Made by a program: the position numbers and the translations under genes | Assembly (NCBI RefSeq): GCF_000189635.1 | Contig: NW_002476357.1 | Span: 1 to 64,000 of the forward strand | DNA from: Tetrahymena thermophila SB210 | Lineage: Eukaryota > Ciliophora > Oligohymenophorea > Hymenostomatida > Tetrahymenidae | Direction of reading: 5' to 3' | DNA length: 64,000 nucleotides | Part shown: positions 25,105 to 37,475 of the stretch, one piece after another | How the letters are laid out: every line of letters begins with the position of its first letter | How positions within the stretch are numbered: position 1 is the first letter of the stretch | The notes under the pieces: model-generated | What the model was told of the DNA's origin: nothing | The model's input: only the letters and a program-made list of their open reading frames with translations | The model's database searches: none

Positions 25105-26244
25105 TGTTAATATCAAAAAATACTAGAATTAAAAGATTTTTTAGAATAAATAAAGGCTTCAAACATTCATACTTTAGCAATAAGTTAGACCAATACCTAA
25201 AATAAACTCATTAAACAATCCAATTTGATTCCTATTTTATTCTATTTACTATAAAATTAGACTTAGATTTAAGAATTAAATTTTGAAAATATTTGAATAA
25301 TAATAAAAATTGCTTGAATTTTGATTGATCTTTTAAAAAATATTTGGATAGTTGTTTAAATTATATATTTGTTTTTTGCTAATATAGTTAAATATAATAT
25401 AAAGAATTAACTATAATACAAATATTTTTTAAAAATAGCTAAGTTTAGAACCTATTAATAAAAAAGGTAATAAAAACATTATACATTTATTAAAAAGAGA
25501 TACTCGAAAAAAAAAAAATCTTTTAAAGATGTGCTTATTGAAGAGTTAAAGAATAAATAAATAATTTAGATTGATTATATTTTTTTTAACATTTCTATCT
25601 ATCAATTTCGATAATGCTTGAAAATATTTAAATATTCTAAGTTCCACTATTTTTTTCAAGTGAAAATTTATCAACATTTTATTTTATAGCAAATGAAAAA
25701 TGAATAAAAAATCAAAATAATTATAGATTAATTAACATTTCTCTTCAATAAAAAAATAAGTACAACTTTAATAAAGAGTACTAACTAATATTTCTTGTAT
25801 TTTTAACTTGCAATTATATTTTTTAAATTTAATAATTTTAGATTGAGTTCTTGTTAGATTACTTCTGAATATTAGTGTGGAGTGAAAACTTTTTAATCAA
25901 AAATAACTTTGAGAAGTTGTCTGAAATTATTCGATAATTTCATCGTTTGTTTGTTTAATTAATTAATATCAAAACTCTAAAAATTGGCGAGTAATATGAA
26001 TTAAAATCAGGTCATTAATTTATTTAATATGAATGCTTTAATCAAACTACTTTTTTTAAATTATTGATAATTTTTCTACAAAAAAACAAATATTAAAATA
26101 TATATGTAGATAAACAAAAGATTATGAATATTTATTTATTTCAATGATTTGAGCCACATTAGTATAACAAATTTGAATATTAATAATCAAATTATATAAA
26201 ATAGCGAGTTTGCTTTATTTGAAACATCTGTCTGTATTTATTTA
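25105..26244. other. Intergenic, nothing recognised
   Basis: AT-rich 3' flank of the minus-strand gene at 26245-27546. No coding frame, repeat or structured element was supported. Confidence 0.5.
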
Positions 26245-27546
26245 TCATTTATTCTTATTTATTTCAAAAACATTAGCAGCTTCTATTTTGTGAAGATTTT
26301 CGGATTTATATAATTTAAACTTTAAGAGCCATACTGAAGAAAAGTAAATAAGGCTGATAAAATTAATTGCGCTAAAAATAGAAAAAGTAGCTATGATAGA
26401 ATTTAAATTTAAGTGATTTATTAATTCTGCATTAATTAGTTTTATCGAATTAGATGATTTTTAATACATTATATTGATATTATTGAACATCAATGGAAAA
26501 GCTATATTGAAAGAATCTGAACTTATTAAATTAAAATTGCATTCACCATCTCTATAGGACATATATTAATTAGGTTAAATTGTGATTTTATATTACTCAG
26601 TAATTAAGGCAATTTCAGGTAGGTTTGCAACTTCTTAGCATTAACACTATTTGCAATTACTATATGATTAACCATTTGGAGGTAAATTGTATTTCATCGA
26701 AATAATATTAAACAAATCTTTAGGAATATAAGTACTCACATCTATATAGCCACGTTAGCTATTAATTTAATCAAATGATAGTTTCCTTGTTTTAACTTTG
26801 TCTGTTACATCTTAGCCATCTAAGTAAATTCCATAGTTCATTATTTCAAATGTATCAATATTATTAATCATTGGATTAGAAGGAAAATCATAATAGCTTG
26901 AATTTTTATCTAAATCGAAGGAAATTTCAATGCTATTTTATAGAAAGCTAACATCGTCGGATTGGTGTACAATATATTAAGACCCTCTCAAAATATAATC
27001 GCTAGTTTTGATAGCATTTTGTTAGTACAATTAATCGAATAAATTTTAATAAATTCGATTAAAAATAATTTAACCATCAGAAAACGCTGAATACATATTT
27101 TATACTTATTAAACACAAGCAAAATTATACTTTCCTTATATACTTTTAAATGATAATATATCGTTAACATACACTCCTTATATATATGTTCCTTAGTTGT
27201 TTTATCTTTAGAAAGAATTTCCTAACTAAGATGTAGAGCTTTTAGTTGTGTCATACAATACTTCTATACCAGCTGAACTTAATAACTCATAAAAATCTGG
27301 GCTGGTTTGTTATATACTTTGGTCAAAGATGTATTATCCCAAACTTAATTATGATTATGATTATGATTATTATTAAACTGTTCCAAAATAAACATCTAGT
27401 GCGAGAGGAACAGGAGGCGAGCCTACATTAAGATTGACTTAAACTTACAGCTAGTTAGAATCATAGTGAGTAGTGATTGTTTCAATACAAAAAGCTTGTT
27501 TTTTTTGCAAAATAAGAACCAAAATAAAAGTTAAAAACCTTAGCAT
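26245..27546 (-). CDS. Pepsin-fold (A1-like) membrane protein lacking canonical catalytic motifs, paralogue 2
   Basis: Minus strand, ATG 27546-27544 to TGA 26247-26245, one exon, 433 residues. Same architecture as 19487-20758: a signal peptide (about 1-19); N-lobe VGSPPVPLALDVYFGT with Tyr-Phe-Gly-Thr at 53-56 instead of Asp-Thr-Gly; a Gln/Ser-rich insertion (QQQSQSQSQ); KSSTSQ and YIQGVYVND resembling the strand-loop region of pepsins; a C-lobe with IDVSTYIPKDLF in place of the second DTGTS; SNCKQCQCQ, NLPEIALITEQYKI and QPNQYM; then a membrane helix (about 385-410) and a short tail. Conservation of the same altered motif in two divergent paralogues suggests a retained non-catalytic or substrate-binding role rather than random decay. 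No other family fits as well, but sequence search would be decisive. Confidence 0.6.
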
Positions 27547-28309
27547 TTTTTTAAATTGTTATATTTTTTGATTATTTAATTTAATATCATATATTGTTTT
27601 AAATTACAAGCGCTTTTTAATCAGCCTAGATTAATCATATACATAGTTTTTACCGCATTTCCAATTTATTATTTCGATTAAAATAGCTGACTGACTGACT
27701 GAGTATGTTAATGATAATTTTATAAACATACATGAAAAATATTTATCTACTTTAAAACATAAATTCAATTAATTTATTTAAACTAGTATTTTTTAAAATA
27801 CTATAATTATTATTTATAAATTTTTAATACATTTTATTCATTTCAATAAAATACTTAAATTTTTTAGTCTTACAGTCTTGAAAAATAATAATAGGGAATT
27901 ATTGATTTATAAATCTAAAAAACTAACATTAGGGTATTAGGGTCTTACTATTAAGTAGATTAGTTATATAATTAGGCAGGCATGCTAACAAAAAGAATTA
28001 AGTAACATAAAATCAAAACAAAATTTTTAATTAATTTGAAAATTAAATTGTCTATTCTTTTTATTTTAAAAATCTGTATGATAGATTTCCTTAGGAGGAG
28101 GAAGGGTATTTTATAAATATAAATATTAAATTTTAAAGTTATTTTAACTATAAAAAATTTAGACTATAAAAAATTTTGACTATAAAATATTGGGAGATAT
28201 TGTATATTTTTGCATTTTTGTATTTTTGACAATTAAAAAATTTAGACTATTGAAATTTGAGGTTAGCTAGCTAAAAAAAATAAAAAAACAAACAAAAAAC
28301 ATAGAAATA
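27547..28309. other. Intergenic, nothing recognised
   Basis: 5' flank of the pepsin-like gene, holding short repeats such as CTGACTGACTGAG (27685) and several AAAATTTAGACTATAAAA-type repeats at 28140-28250. No gene is supported. Confidence 0.45.
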
Positions 28310-30372
28310 GTAGGTCTGTCTCTCAGTCTGTAAGTCTATATTGTCTTACAATATTTAAAAATTTTAAAAACTAATAAATAAATAAATAAATTTGTCTACA
28401 ATTTGTTAGATTGAAGAAAGAAAAAAAAGAAGTTATCATTAATCAGTTAACTTATTAATCTAACCTAAATAATTAATTAATTATTAAATAATTTTGATGG
28501 TAGTTTCTAAATTATTTAATTTTTTATAAATTGCGTGATTTAATTAATTTCTTATCAATATATTTCTACTCACCACTGTAATGATTCATTCGATTTTAGA
28601 ATCTTAACAATAAGTATTATATTCAGATATAAACTTTCTGATTAATTGCACATTATATTTAGAATAGGTACTTAAAATCAATAAACCCAAATCATATAAA
28701 AAAACATAATATATCTATCAATTCATCCACTTATTGACACGTTTATCTAAATACTAATTAATAAAGAAAAATGATGATTTATATACATTATATCAAGTAG
28801 CTTTAAACTAATCATTTTTTTAAATTTTTTAGCTATTACAAAATGAAAATTCTTTTTTGCGAAAATTATTTGAGTTTTTTATTAAAATGAACTTTTATAT
28901 TCATCAGCTAAATTCAAAAACAAATATCTCAATAAAATTATATATTTTTATTTAATCTTTTTTTGTAACTAACTTTCATCTATTTTAGGAAAATTTAATT
29001 TTTAAATGAAAAATATTAATGATTTTAAAAAGAAAAAACATTTTTTCTATAAAAAGTATCTGAATAACTATTTACATAATACTTTTCTCTCATTATGAAT
29101 AATTTAAAAGTAGTTTGGTATTGTAAAAGCAAATAGCCAAAGAAAATACAGCAAAAAATCCCTGTCAAACTGGATACTATTATAAACTGAGTTATTTTTG
29201 AAATGGGTGAAAGCTTTTATCCCAAATTTAACAATTAAATTATTAAATCCATCTATTAATTGGGTACCTGTACTTTTTTTCAAAATATTTTGTCTCATAG
29301 GTACACAGTTTAGACAAGTTTCGATGTATTTATATGACTCAATTTGATTTTATAAAGTATTAAAAAAACATACAAAACTATCAAAAAAAAGCTTGAAGTA
29401 AATAAAACTATCATATCCCCAATTAAATAAATTTATCATAATACTATAGATATTATGTTTGACTTGAATAAATAATAAGCGGTTTATGTAAATTGATTTC
29501 TTAAAGATCAATAAATCTAATGTTATATTTTATGAATCATAACTTGAGAGAAATATAAACATTTTGTTTGATAAATCTAATCAAACTGAATTAGATCACT
29601 TTCTGATTAAGAAAGAATTCTGATAAATTTAATTAAAACAATTTGAATGTCCTTTATTTAAATTCAGTCAGAATACAAAAGATTGCAAAAAAGAAAATCA
29701 TGCATGCGTATTTAAAGTTTTTCTCTAACTAAAAGAATTAATTTTCTGTAATCTAAAGCGAAAATAGAATAATATCAAAAAAATTTTTTTCTTTATTAAT
29801 TATCCATACTATCTGTATGTAAAGTGGCTAATAAGAACATTTTGATTTTTGATTACACATAATTTTACTTACTTATTTATATATTTGATTTTTCTTTAAT
29901 TTTCATAGAAGTTAGTCAATTATAGTTATTTAAAAATAACTAAGGATAAACAAATTGTTTTCAAATCAAACTTTTTCACTAATTTTATAGTGAAATCTTA
30001 TTCATATTGCATACTATTTATATTAATTCTTTTATATTTACATTGATTTTATTAGCTCTCATGTATTTTTATCATTTTATAGTAATTTACTTCTACTTTT
30101 TTTTTAATAATCTGTAAAAGTATTTAAAAAATATTATTATAAAAAGCAAGATAAATAAATGGATTTATTATTAATTTTGAAAAAACAGAATTTTGTTTTA
30201 AAATAGGAAGGGTTTTATTCAAATCAAACAAAAAATACAAAGAAAGAATATTTTTATTCATACGTACTTTATGGGATAATAATAAACAAAAAGCATTTTT
30301 TAAGAATATAGTGTGATTTTATTCATTTTAACTTAAACTTAACAGTTTTTAAAAAAAAAATATTCATAATAA
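28310..30372 (+). repeat. Direct duplication of about 2 kb, left copy
   Basis: Matches 30897-32850 over its whole length with small indels: it starts at GTCTATATTGTCTTAC and ends at AATATAGTGTGATTTTATTC. A minus-strand frame 29330-28727 (past ETCLNCVP) is open in this copy but carries TGA near the same place in the right copy, so coding is doubtful. Confidence 0.8.
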
Positions 30373-30896
30373 TTTAATATTTTCTTTAAAAACAATTAAG
30401 CATGTTTATAATATTATAAAATAAAAATCTATTATAAATTAAAAATAAATTACATAATTATATTAAAAAATTATTAAAAAATTTTTTTTAAAGAAAAACC
30501 AAAATAAAATTATTAAAATAATTAATCTATTTTATTTATAGCAAATCCAGGTATTAAATTCTTAATTCTCAACTTCCAAAAGAATTTAATACATGGAATT
30601 GCTATAAGTCTTGCGCATACAGAATAGAATGAGTTGAACATTTAAGAAATTTATTTAAAATAATTATTTGTGCAAATAGATTAAGAAAAATATAGGTTCA
30701 TAATGTTAAATAATATGAGTTTAATCAAGTTTTTGAAATACTGAAAAGTAAGTAGATGGATATTTAATTTTTAAAATAATACAAATTTAATATTTTTCAT
30801 TTATTTTACTTATTTATTCATTTGAAATAAGATTTGGCTTGAAAATAATACTACTTGGTTAAAAAATAAACTAACAAACAAAAAAACATATAAAGA
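30373..30896. other. Spacer between 2-kb duplicates
   Basis: AT-rich. Part (30410-30620) resembles 3180-3350 far upstream. No gene seen. Confidence 0.5.
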
Positions 30897-32850
30897 GTAA
30901 GTTTGTCAGTCTGTATGTCTATATTGTCTTACAGTCTTAAAAATTGAAAAAAAGTAATAATTAAATAAATTTGTCTACAATTTCTTAAATTGGAGAAAGA
31001 AAAAAAGAAGTTATCATTAATCAGTTAATTAACTAATCTAACCTAAATAATTAATTAATTATTAAATAGTTTTGATGGTAGTTTCTAAATTATTTAATTT
31101 TTTATAACTTGCATGATTTAATTAATTTCTTATCAATATATTTCTACTCACCACTGTACATTTGATTTTAGAATCTTAATATTAGTTTAACATTCAGATG
31201 TAAACTTCCTAATTAATTACACATTATATTTAGAATAGGTACTTAAAAGCAATAATCCCAAATTATATAAAATAACATAATATATCTATCAATTCATCCA
31301 TTTATTGACACATTTATCTAAATACCAATTAAAAAAAGAAAAATGATGATTTATCTACATTTTATTTAATAGAAATAAACTAATCATTTTTTTAATTTTG
31401 CAGCTATTACTAAATGAAAATTCTTTTTTGCATAAATTATTTGAGTTTTTTATTAAATGAACATATATATTCATCAGCTAAATGCAAAAGCAAATATCTC
31501 AATAGAATCAGATATTTTTATTTAATCTTTTTTTTGTAACTGACTTTCAAAAGAAAAAAATATTTTTTCTGAAAAAAGTATTTGAATAACTTCTTTATAT
31601 AAAAATTTTCTCTCATTTTAAATAATTTAAAATTTATTTGGTGTTGTAAGAGCATATAGCCAAATGTAAAACAACAATCCCTGTCAAACTCGATACTATT
31701 ATAAACAGAGTTATTTTTGAAATGGGTGAAAGCTTTTATCCCAAATTTAACTATTACATTATTAAATCCATCTATTAATAGGGTAACTGTACATTTTGTT
31801 CAAAATATTTCATCCTATAGGTACCCAGTTTAGACAAGTTTCGCTTTATTTATACAACTAAATTTGATTTTATAAAGTATTAAAAAAACATACAAAACTA
31901 TCAAAAAAAAAGCTTGAAGTAAATAAAACGATCATATCCCCTAATTAATAAATTGATAATAGTACTTTAGATCGTATTGAATAAATAATAAGCTTTTTAA
32001 CCAAATTGATTTCTTAAATATCATCTATGTTTTATTGTATGAATCTGAATTTGAGAGAAAAAACAAGCATGCATTTTGATAAACTTAATTAATAATGCAT
32101 TTTGATAAATTTAATTAATACAATTTGAATGTTTTTTATTTAAATTTAATCAGAATACAAAAGATTTCTAAAAAGAAAATCATGCATGCATATTTAAATT
32201 TTTTATCTAACTAAAGAATTAATTTTTTGTAATCAAAACAGAAAATAGAATAATATCAAAAAAGTTCTTCTAATTATTAATTATCCACAATATCTGTAAA
32301 GTGGTTAATAAGGAGATTTTGATTTTTGATTACACATAATTTTACTTGCTTATGAAACTTGATTTTTCATTAATTTTCATATAAGTAGGTCAATTAAAGT
32401 TATTTAAAAAAATCCAACGAAAAACAAATTGTTTTGAAATGAAACTTTTTCTTTAATTTTAACATGAAATCTTATGCACATTGCTTACTATTTATATCAA
32501 TTCTTTTTATATTCACATTGATTTTCTTAGCACCCATGTATTTTTCATCATTTTATTGTAATTTACATCTACTTTTTTTTTTAGTAATCTGTATAAGTAT
32601 TTAAAAAATATTATTTTAAAAGGTGAGATAAATAAATGGGTTTATTATTAATGTGAAAAACAGAACTTTGTTTTAAAATGGGAAGCGTTTTATTCAAATC
32701 AAACAAAAAATAGCTTTATCTTATCAATTTAGTTTTATAGAAAGAAAACAGCTTATAATAATAAACAAAAAGCATTTTTATAAAGAATATAGTGTGATTT
32801 TATTCATTTTAACTTAAACTTAATAGTTTTTTTTAAAAAATATTCATATT
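30897..32850 (+). repeat. Direct duplication of about 2 kb, right copy
   Basis: Second copy of 28310-30372, slightly shorter. It keeps the less AT-rich core at 31675-31840 (CCCTGTCAAACT, GGGTGAAAGCTTTTATCCC, GACAAGTTTCG) that stands out in the left copy at 29157-29325. This core may be a decayed coding remnant, but no family could be recognised. Confidence 0.8.
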
Positions 32851-33830
32851 AAAAAATATGATGATATTAGATATCAAAATATTTGGCTGAGTCAATCTAT
32901 AGAGGAGGCATCTATATTTATATTTTTTGATATATACATATTTTTATCATATTTATTAGTAATAATTATTTTAAAACAAAAAACAATAAATGTATAATAA
33001 TAGTAAAAATGAGGTTCTTATATATAAATGAACTCAAATAAAAAATTAGAACAAATATTTTTTGCTACTTTTGAAAAGAATTGCCTTTCTAATTAGATAA
33101 ATTATGTGATTAAGTGATATTAAGTTATAAAAAGTAAAGTTTTTTTTTGATATGATTTTTATGAAATATGGTGTAATGATTAGAAATCTGATAACAAATT
33201 GAAGATTAATCAATTAATAGTTTTTTTAAGAAAGAAAAGTATATTTCAAAAATACAATAAAATTTAAAGTAAAAACAATATTTTGTAATTGCGTAGAAAT
33301 ATTCTGATTAAATCTTAATTTTAATCTAAATTATGGTTAGATTAATATAAATTAAATTTAAAAACAGTAAAGCTAACGATAAAAAATGTAATTGCTATTT
33401 AAAATTGCGTGTTAAAAATAACTTAAACATTTCATTAAAATGGTTTTTTTAATCTAAATTAATTGACGAAAACATTTTTTAACGAATTTTATGTTTATTT
33501 TCAAAAGTAATGTGTTTTTATTTGAGCTGAAATATGAAAATTAATAATTAAATAACCAATTTAGATAGGGTAAGGTAGAGTAGTGAATGTTCACAAGTAG
33601 GTATTTATTTTTATTATTTTATATGTTACTAAGCGTTTGATTTTCAAAAATAATTGACAATTATTCAGAAATTAGACAATATTAAAGCCAAAATTTTTAG
33701 ATTATTCAAAACTAAACTATTAAATAGAAGAAAATCAAATCATTTTTGAAGTTTAAGTATCTCTGCTATTTCTAAAATTATAAAAAATATTAAATCAAAA
33801 AAATTAAAATAAGAAAAAAAACATAATAAT
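32851..33830. other. Intergenic, nothing recognised
   Basis: AT-rich 5' flank of the Cys-rich gene at 33831. No promoter element or second gene could be identified. Confidence 0.5.
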
Positions 33831-36800
33831 ATGAAGAACTACATAACTTGCCTGCTCATTTTGGCACTTATTTAGCTTTCCTATTAATATTGCCACTATT
33901 CTTCTGATCCTTATAATTATGAAGATGATATTTGTAATTGCTTACCTGGATTTTACACTTAGAACAGAAATTGTTTTTTGTGCCCTTATTAAAGTTTTAC
34001 TGATTATTTTGCAATAGCTAAATAGGCCTCTGATTGCTCAATTTGCCCTTATGGTCCTTATTATTTGACAGTTGCTGCAACATCAGTTGATAGTGCTACA
34101 TGCTCAAAATGTCCTAACAATTCAATTAATTTTGGTGAATTACCAATAGGTGTTTAAGATGAAAGTGTTTGTCAGGATTGTATAGCAGGTTATTATAAGA
34201 TTAAAGATGCTATTTCTCCTTCAAATGATAATGGTAATAAAGGTAAGGCAGCATAATGCTAAAAATGCCCTAACAATACTTCAACTATTATTTCTGATTC
34301 TGATCCAATGCCTTAACCTTTGTTACCTGGTACTGATACTCTTAGTAGTACATATTGTGGTACCTGTGCTGAGGGATTCTATGCTACTTCTTAAGTTTCT
34401 CCTAATTAAAATGCTAATTGTTAAATTTGCCCTAATAACACTAGTGCTATTAATGGTATGGATATTTCAATGAAGAGTAGAATGCGTATTCTATAAAGAG
34501 GTTTTGTGTTTCCATAACTAACTTATACATCAAAAGATTGTATTCTTTGTTTAACAGGATTTTATAATGCTGAAACTGATAGAAAAAAACCTGTTAATTG
34601 CTAAAAATGTCCAGGAAATACTACAACTAATCAAGTATCTACAAATGGTATTTTTTCTTGTACTTGTAGTTTAAACTAATATATAACTGCACTTCCGACT
34701 CCTACTTCTGCTGCTACTTGTGTTCCTTGCCCTACTGGCTCAGGAAAGCTTTATAACTTGAATGTAGTAGGAGATGAATCTACATGCGATGTTTGTTTAG
34801 AAGGATATTATTTAATCACACCATATTAAGATCCAGTTGGAGATAGTCCTGGTGTTGGAGCATAATGCTAAATATGCCCTAAAAACTCCTATTCTACACC
34901 TGGAACTTCTAACTCTCCTTCATCTTGCTCCTTGTGTAAACCAAATTATTATATGACAAAAGCTGCTGATTCAACTAATTCCGCAGAATGTTAATCTTGT
35001 CCAAATAATACTGGAACTTTAGCTCCAGTAAGTTAAGTTGGAGATGCAACTTAATGTACTGTATGTGTAGCTGGTTATTACATGACTTAACCATATTAAG
35101 ATGGAGTAACAGCTTAATGTTAGTAATGTCCTGCTGGATCAAACACAAATCCAGGCATAAACACAGTTTGTTATTGTTATGACTAATATGCATCTTGGTC
35201 AGCTACTTAAAACTCTTGTTAATGCAATCCCGGTAGTGTTGGTTCACCAGCTACTTCCTTAAATACTTAAGGATGTACTCCATGTCCTCCAGGATAATAT
35301 TTCTCTGCTGGGGTTTGTGTTGATTGTCCTGCAGGTACTTATTCAAGTTCTCCTGGTAGTACTTCTTGTACAAAGTGTACCTCTGGATACTTTGCTACAG
35401 GAAAAGGAAATACATCTTGCTAAACTTGTCCTAATTTAACAGTCTCTTTGGATGATTTTACAGGTTGCAAATGTGTAGATACAAGTGCTGTTTTTGTAAA
35501 TGGTAACTGTGTTTGCCCAGATGGATATGAGGGTACTCCTTCTAGCTCATCAGGTACTTAAGGGTGTAATGCATGTATAGCAGGTTAGTTCTCTAATTCT
35601 TCTACTTCTGGAAAATGTACTGCCTGTCCTACTGGAAAATACTCATAAGGCACTGGTAATACTAATTGCAAATAATGTGATATAAATACATTTGCATCTA
35701 ATACTGGAAGTTCTAGTTGCGATTAATGCGGATCTGGATCTACTAATAATGCTGATTTTTCAGGTTGTTCATGCATAGATTCTAATGCCACCTAAACAGA
35801 CAGCAAAAGTAGCTGCACATGTAACTCAGGATTTGTTGGCTCACCAAAGGCTTCATAAAGCTCTTAAAGCGGATGTACAGCTTGTGTAGCTGGTTAAGAA
35901 GTAAATATAGACACTGGGTTATGCTCTCCTTGTGCTGCTGGGCGTTATTCTAGTAATTCAGCAAATCAAAGTTGTACATAATGTTCAGCAGGACAATATG
36001 CAAGTGGAACAGGAAACAGCTCATGCTCTAGCTGTCCTAGCGGTTTTTCATCTTTAGATGATTTTTCTGGCTGTAAATGCAATGATACGAATGCTATATT
36101 TGCTAATAATAAATGCATCTGTAAATAAGGATATGGAGGAACACCTAATTCAGCTAAAAATGGCTCAACTGGATGTACAATTTGCCCATCTGGTTAATAT
36201 TCTGATATTTCGACATAAGGATAATGCATAGCATGTCCTGCTGGTACATATTCATCAAATACTGGTAATTCTTCCTGTACCCAATGTAGTGAAGGTTAAT
36301 ATGCATCAGGGACTGGAAATAGTTCTTGCTAAAGTTGTGGATCTACTCTGACGAATACTGATGATTTTTCAGGTTGTAAATGTATAGATCTGAATGCAAA
36401 CAAACCAGTAAGTAATCCTAGCTGCGTTTGTAATTCAGGTTATGTTGGTTCTCCAGCAACATCAAAGAACTCTTAATTAAGCTGTACTGCTTGTCCTGCT
36501 GGGTAATTTGCAGACTCTGGAAAATGTTCTCCATGTGGAGTAGGAACATTTTCAAGTGGAACTGCAAATTCAGCATGCACTAAATGTTTAGCAGGATAGT
36601 TTGCAAATGGTACAGGAAATACAAAATGTCAAACTTGTGCTCCTGGTTCAACTAGTACAGACGATTTTTCAGGTTGTAAGTGTTATGACTAAAATTCGGT
36701 ATCTTGGAATGCAAGTAATAACATATGCTAATGCAATACTAATTACTATGGAGATGCAAGTAAAGCCACAGAAACACAAAAATCTCAATGTAATCCTTGC

Positions 36801-36938
36801 CCAAACAGTTAAACATCAAAAGCTGGCGATGCTAAAACTGAAAAAGATTGTTAAGTCCCTTAGAGTTAATAAAACACCTAATTTTCATTCTCATAAATCC
36901 TCAATGTATCGATACTTATTTTTTTGATTATTTTATGA
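33831..36938 (+). CDS. Large Cys-rich surface protein with GCC2/GFR-type repeats, 1035 residues
   Basis: ATG 33831 to TGA 36936-36938, one exon. The N-terminus is a signal peptide (MKNYITCLLILALIQLSYQ). The N-terminal half (about 30-440) has irregular CPxN and CxxC repeats of growth-factor-receptor or furin-like type, for example CLPGFY, CPNNST and AGYYM. The C-terminal half (about 445-1010) is five regular modules of about 100 residues, each containing CPAGTYSS, SCTQCSAGQYASGTGN, SSC and then DDFSGCKC; these last motifs fall near residues 540, 640, 742, 843 and 943. The extreme C-terminus is hydrophobic (ILNVSILIFLIIL), suggesting a GPI signal or a single anchor. Extracellular binding or coat function is likely from the architecture; no enzyme motif was seen. 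Regular modules imply expansion by internal duplication. Confidence 0.85.
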
Positions 36939-37475
36939 GAATGTAAAATAATTTTTCATATATAAGATAAAATAGATTAAAAATAAATTGAATTATTATT
37001 GTTAAAGTTGTAATTTATTTTTTTTTTTGTTTACTTTTAAAATGAATTTACTTTAATATTTTAGTAATAGTATAGATAGAAAATTAATATTTAGTTACAT
37101 TTATTAAAATATTTTTGAAAATAGATTTATTATTAAATGTTTTTATTAATAAATACAAAATTTTTAATATGAAATTAAACTAATGAAGCTCTATGATTAT
37201 AATTTTTTTTAATAATAGAAATGAATTATTTAAAAATAAATTAAATTCTGCTTTAAAAACTTTTACTCATTTTTATTATTTTAATTTTTAAATTTTGTAA
37301 ATTATACTGGGGTATCTAATTATGTTGACTTATCCATAAAAGTAATAAATCTATCTATCTATCTATATATATTTTAGATTAAATTATGCAATTACAAAAT
37401 AAAAAAATAAAGCACATTATGTTAAACTATCCAAAAATATTTATTTTTAATCTTCCTTTTTTCACAACTTTATTT
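36939..37475. other. Intergenic between convergent genes
   Basis: 3' flanks of the Cys-rich gene (+) and LRR-C (-). It contains a short ATCT run at 37352-37363 and no gene. Confidence 0.5.

Noticed and set aside
27925-27950. Telomere-like AGGGTATTAGGGT
   Set aside because: It is not the TTGGGG/CCCCAA ciliate repeat and occurs only as an isolated short match.
29104-29298. Minus-strand 64-residue frame in the left 2-kb repeat
   Set aside because: The equivalent frame in the right copy is interrupted by TGA; similarity is at DNA level over the whole repeat, not specific to coding.
34207-36927. Several standard-code frames inside the Cys-rich gene, including opposite-strand ones
   Set aside because: They are out-of-frame shadows; only the 33831-36938 frame has the signal peptide, Cys periodicity and anchor.
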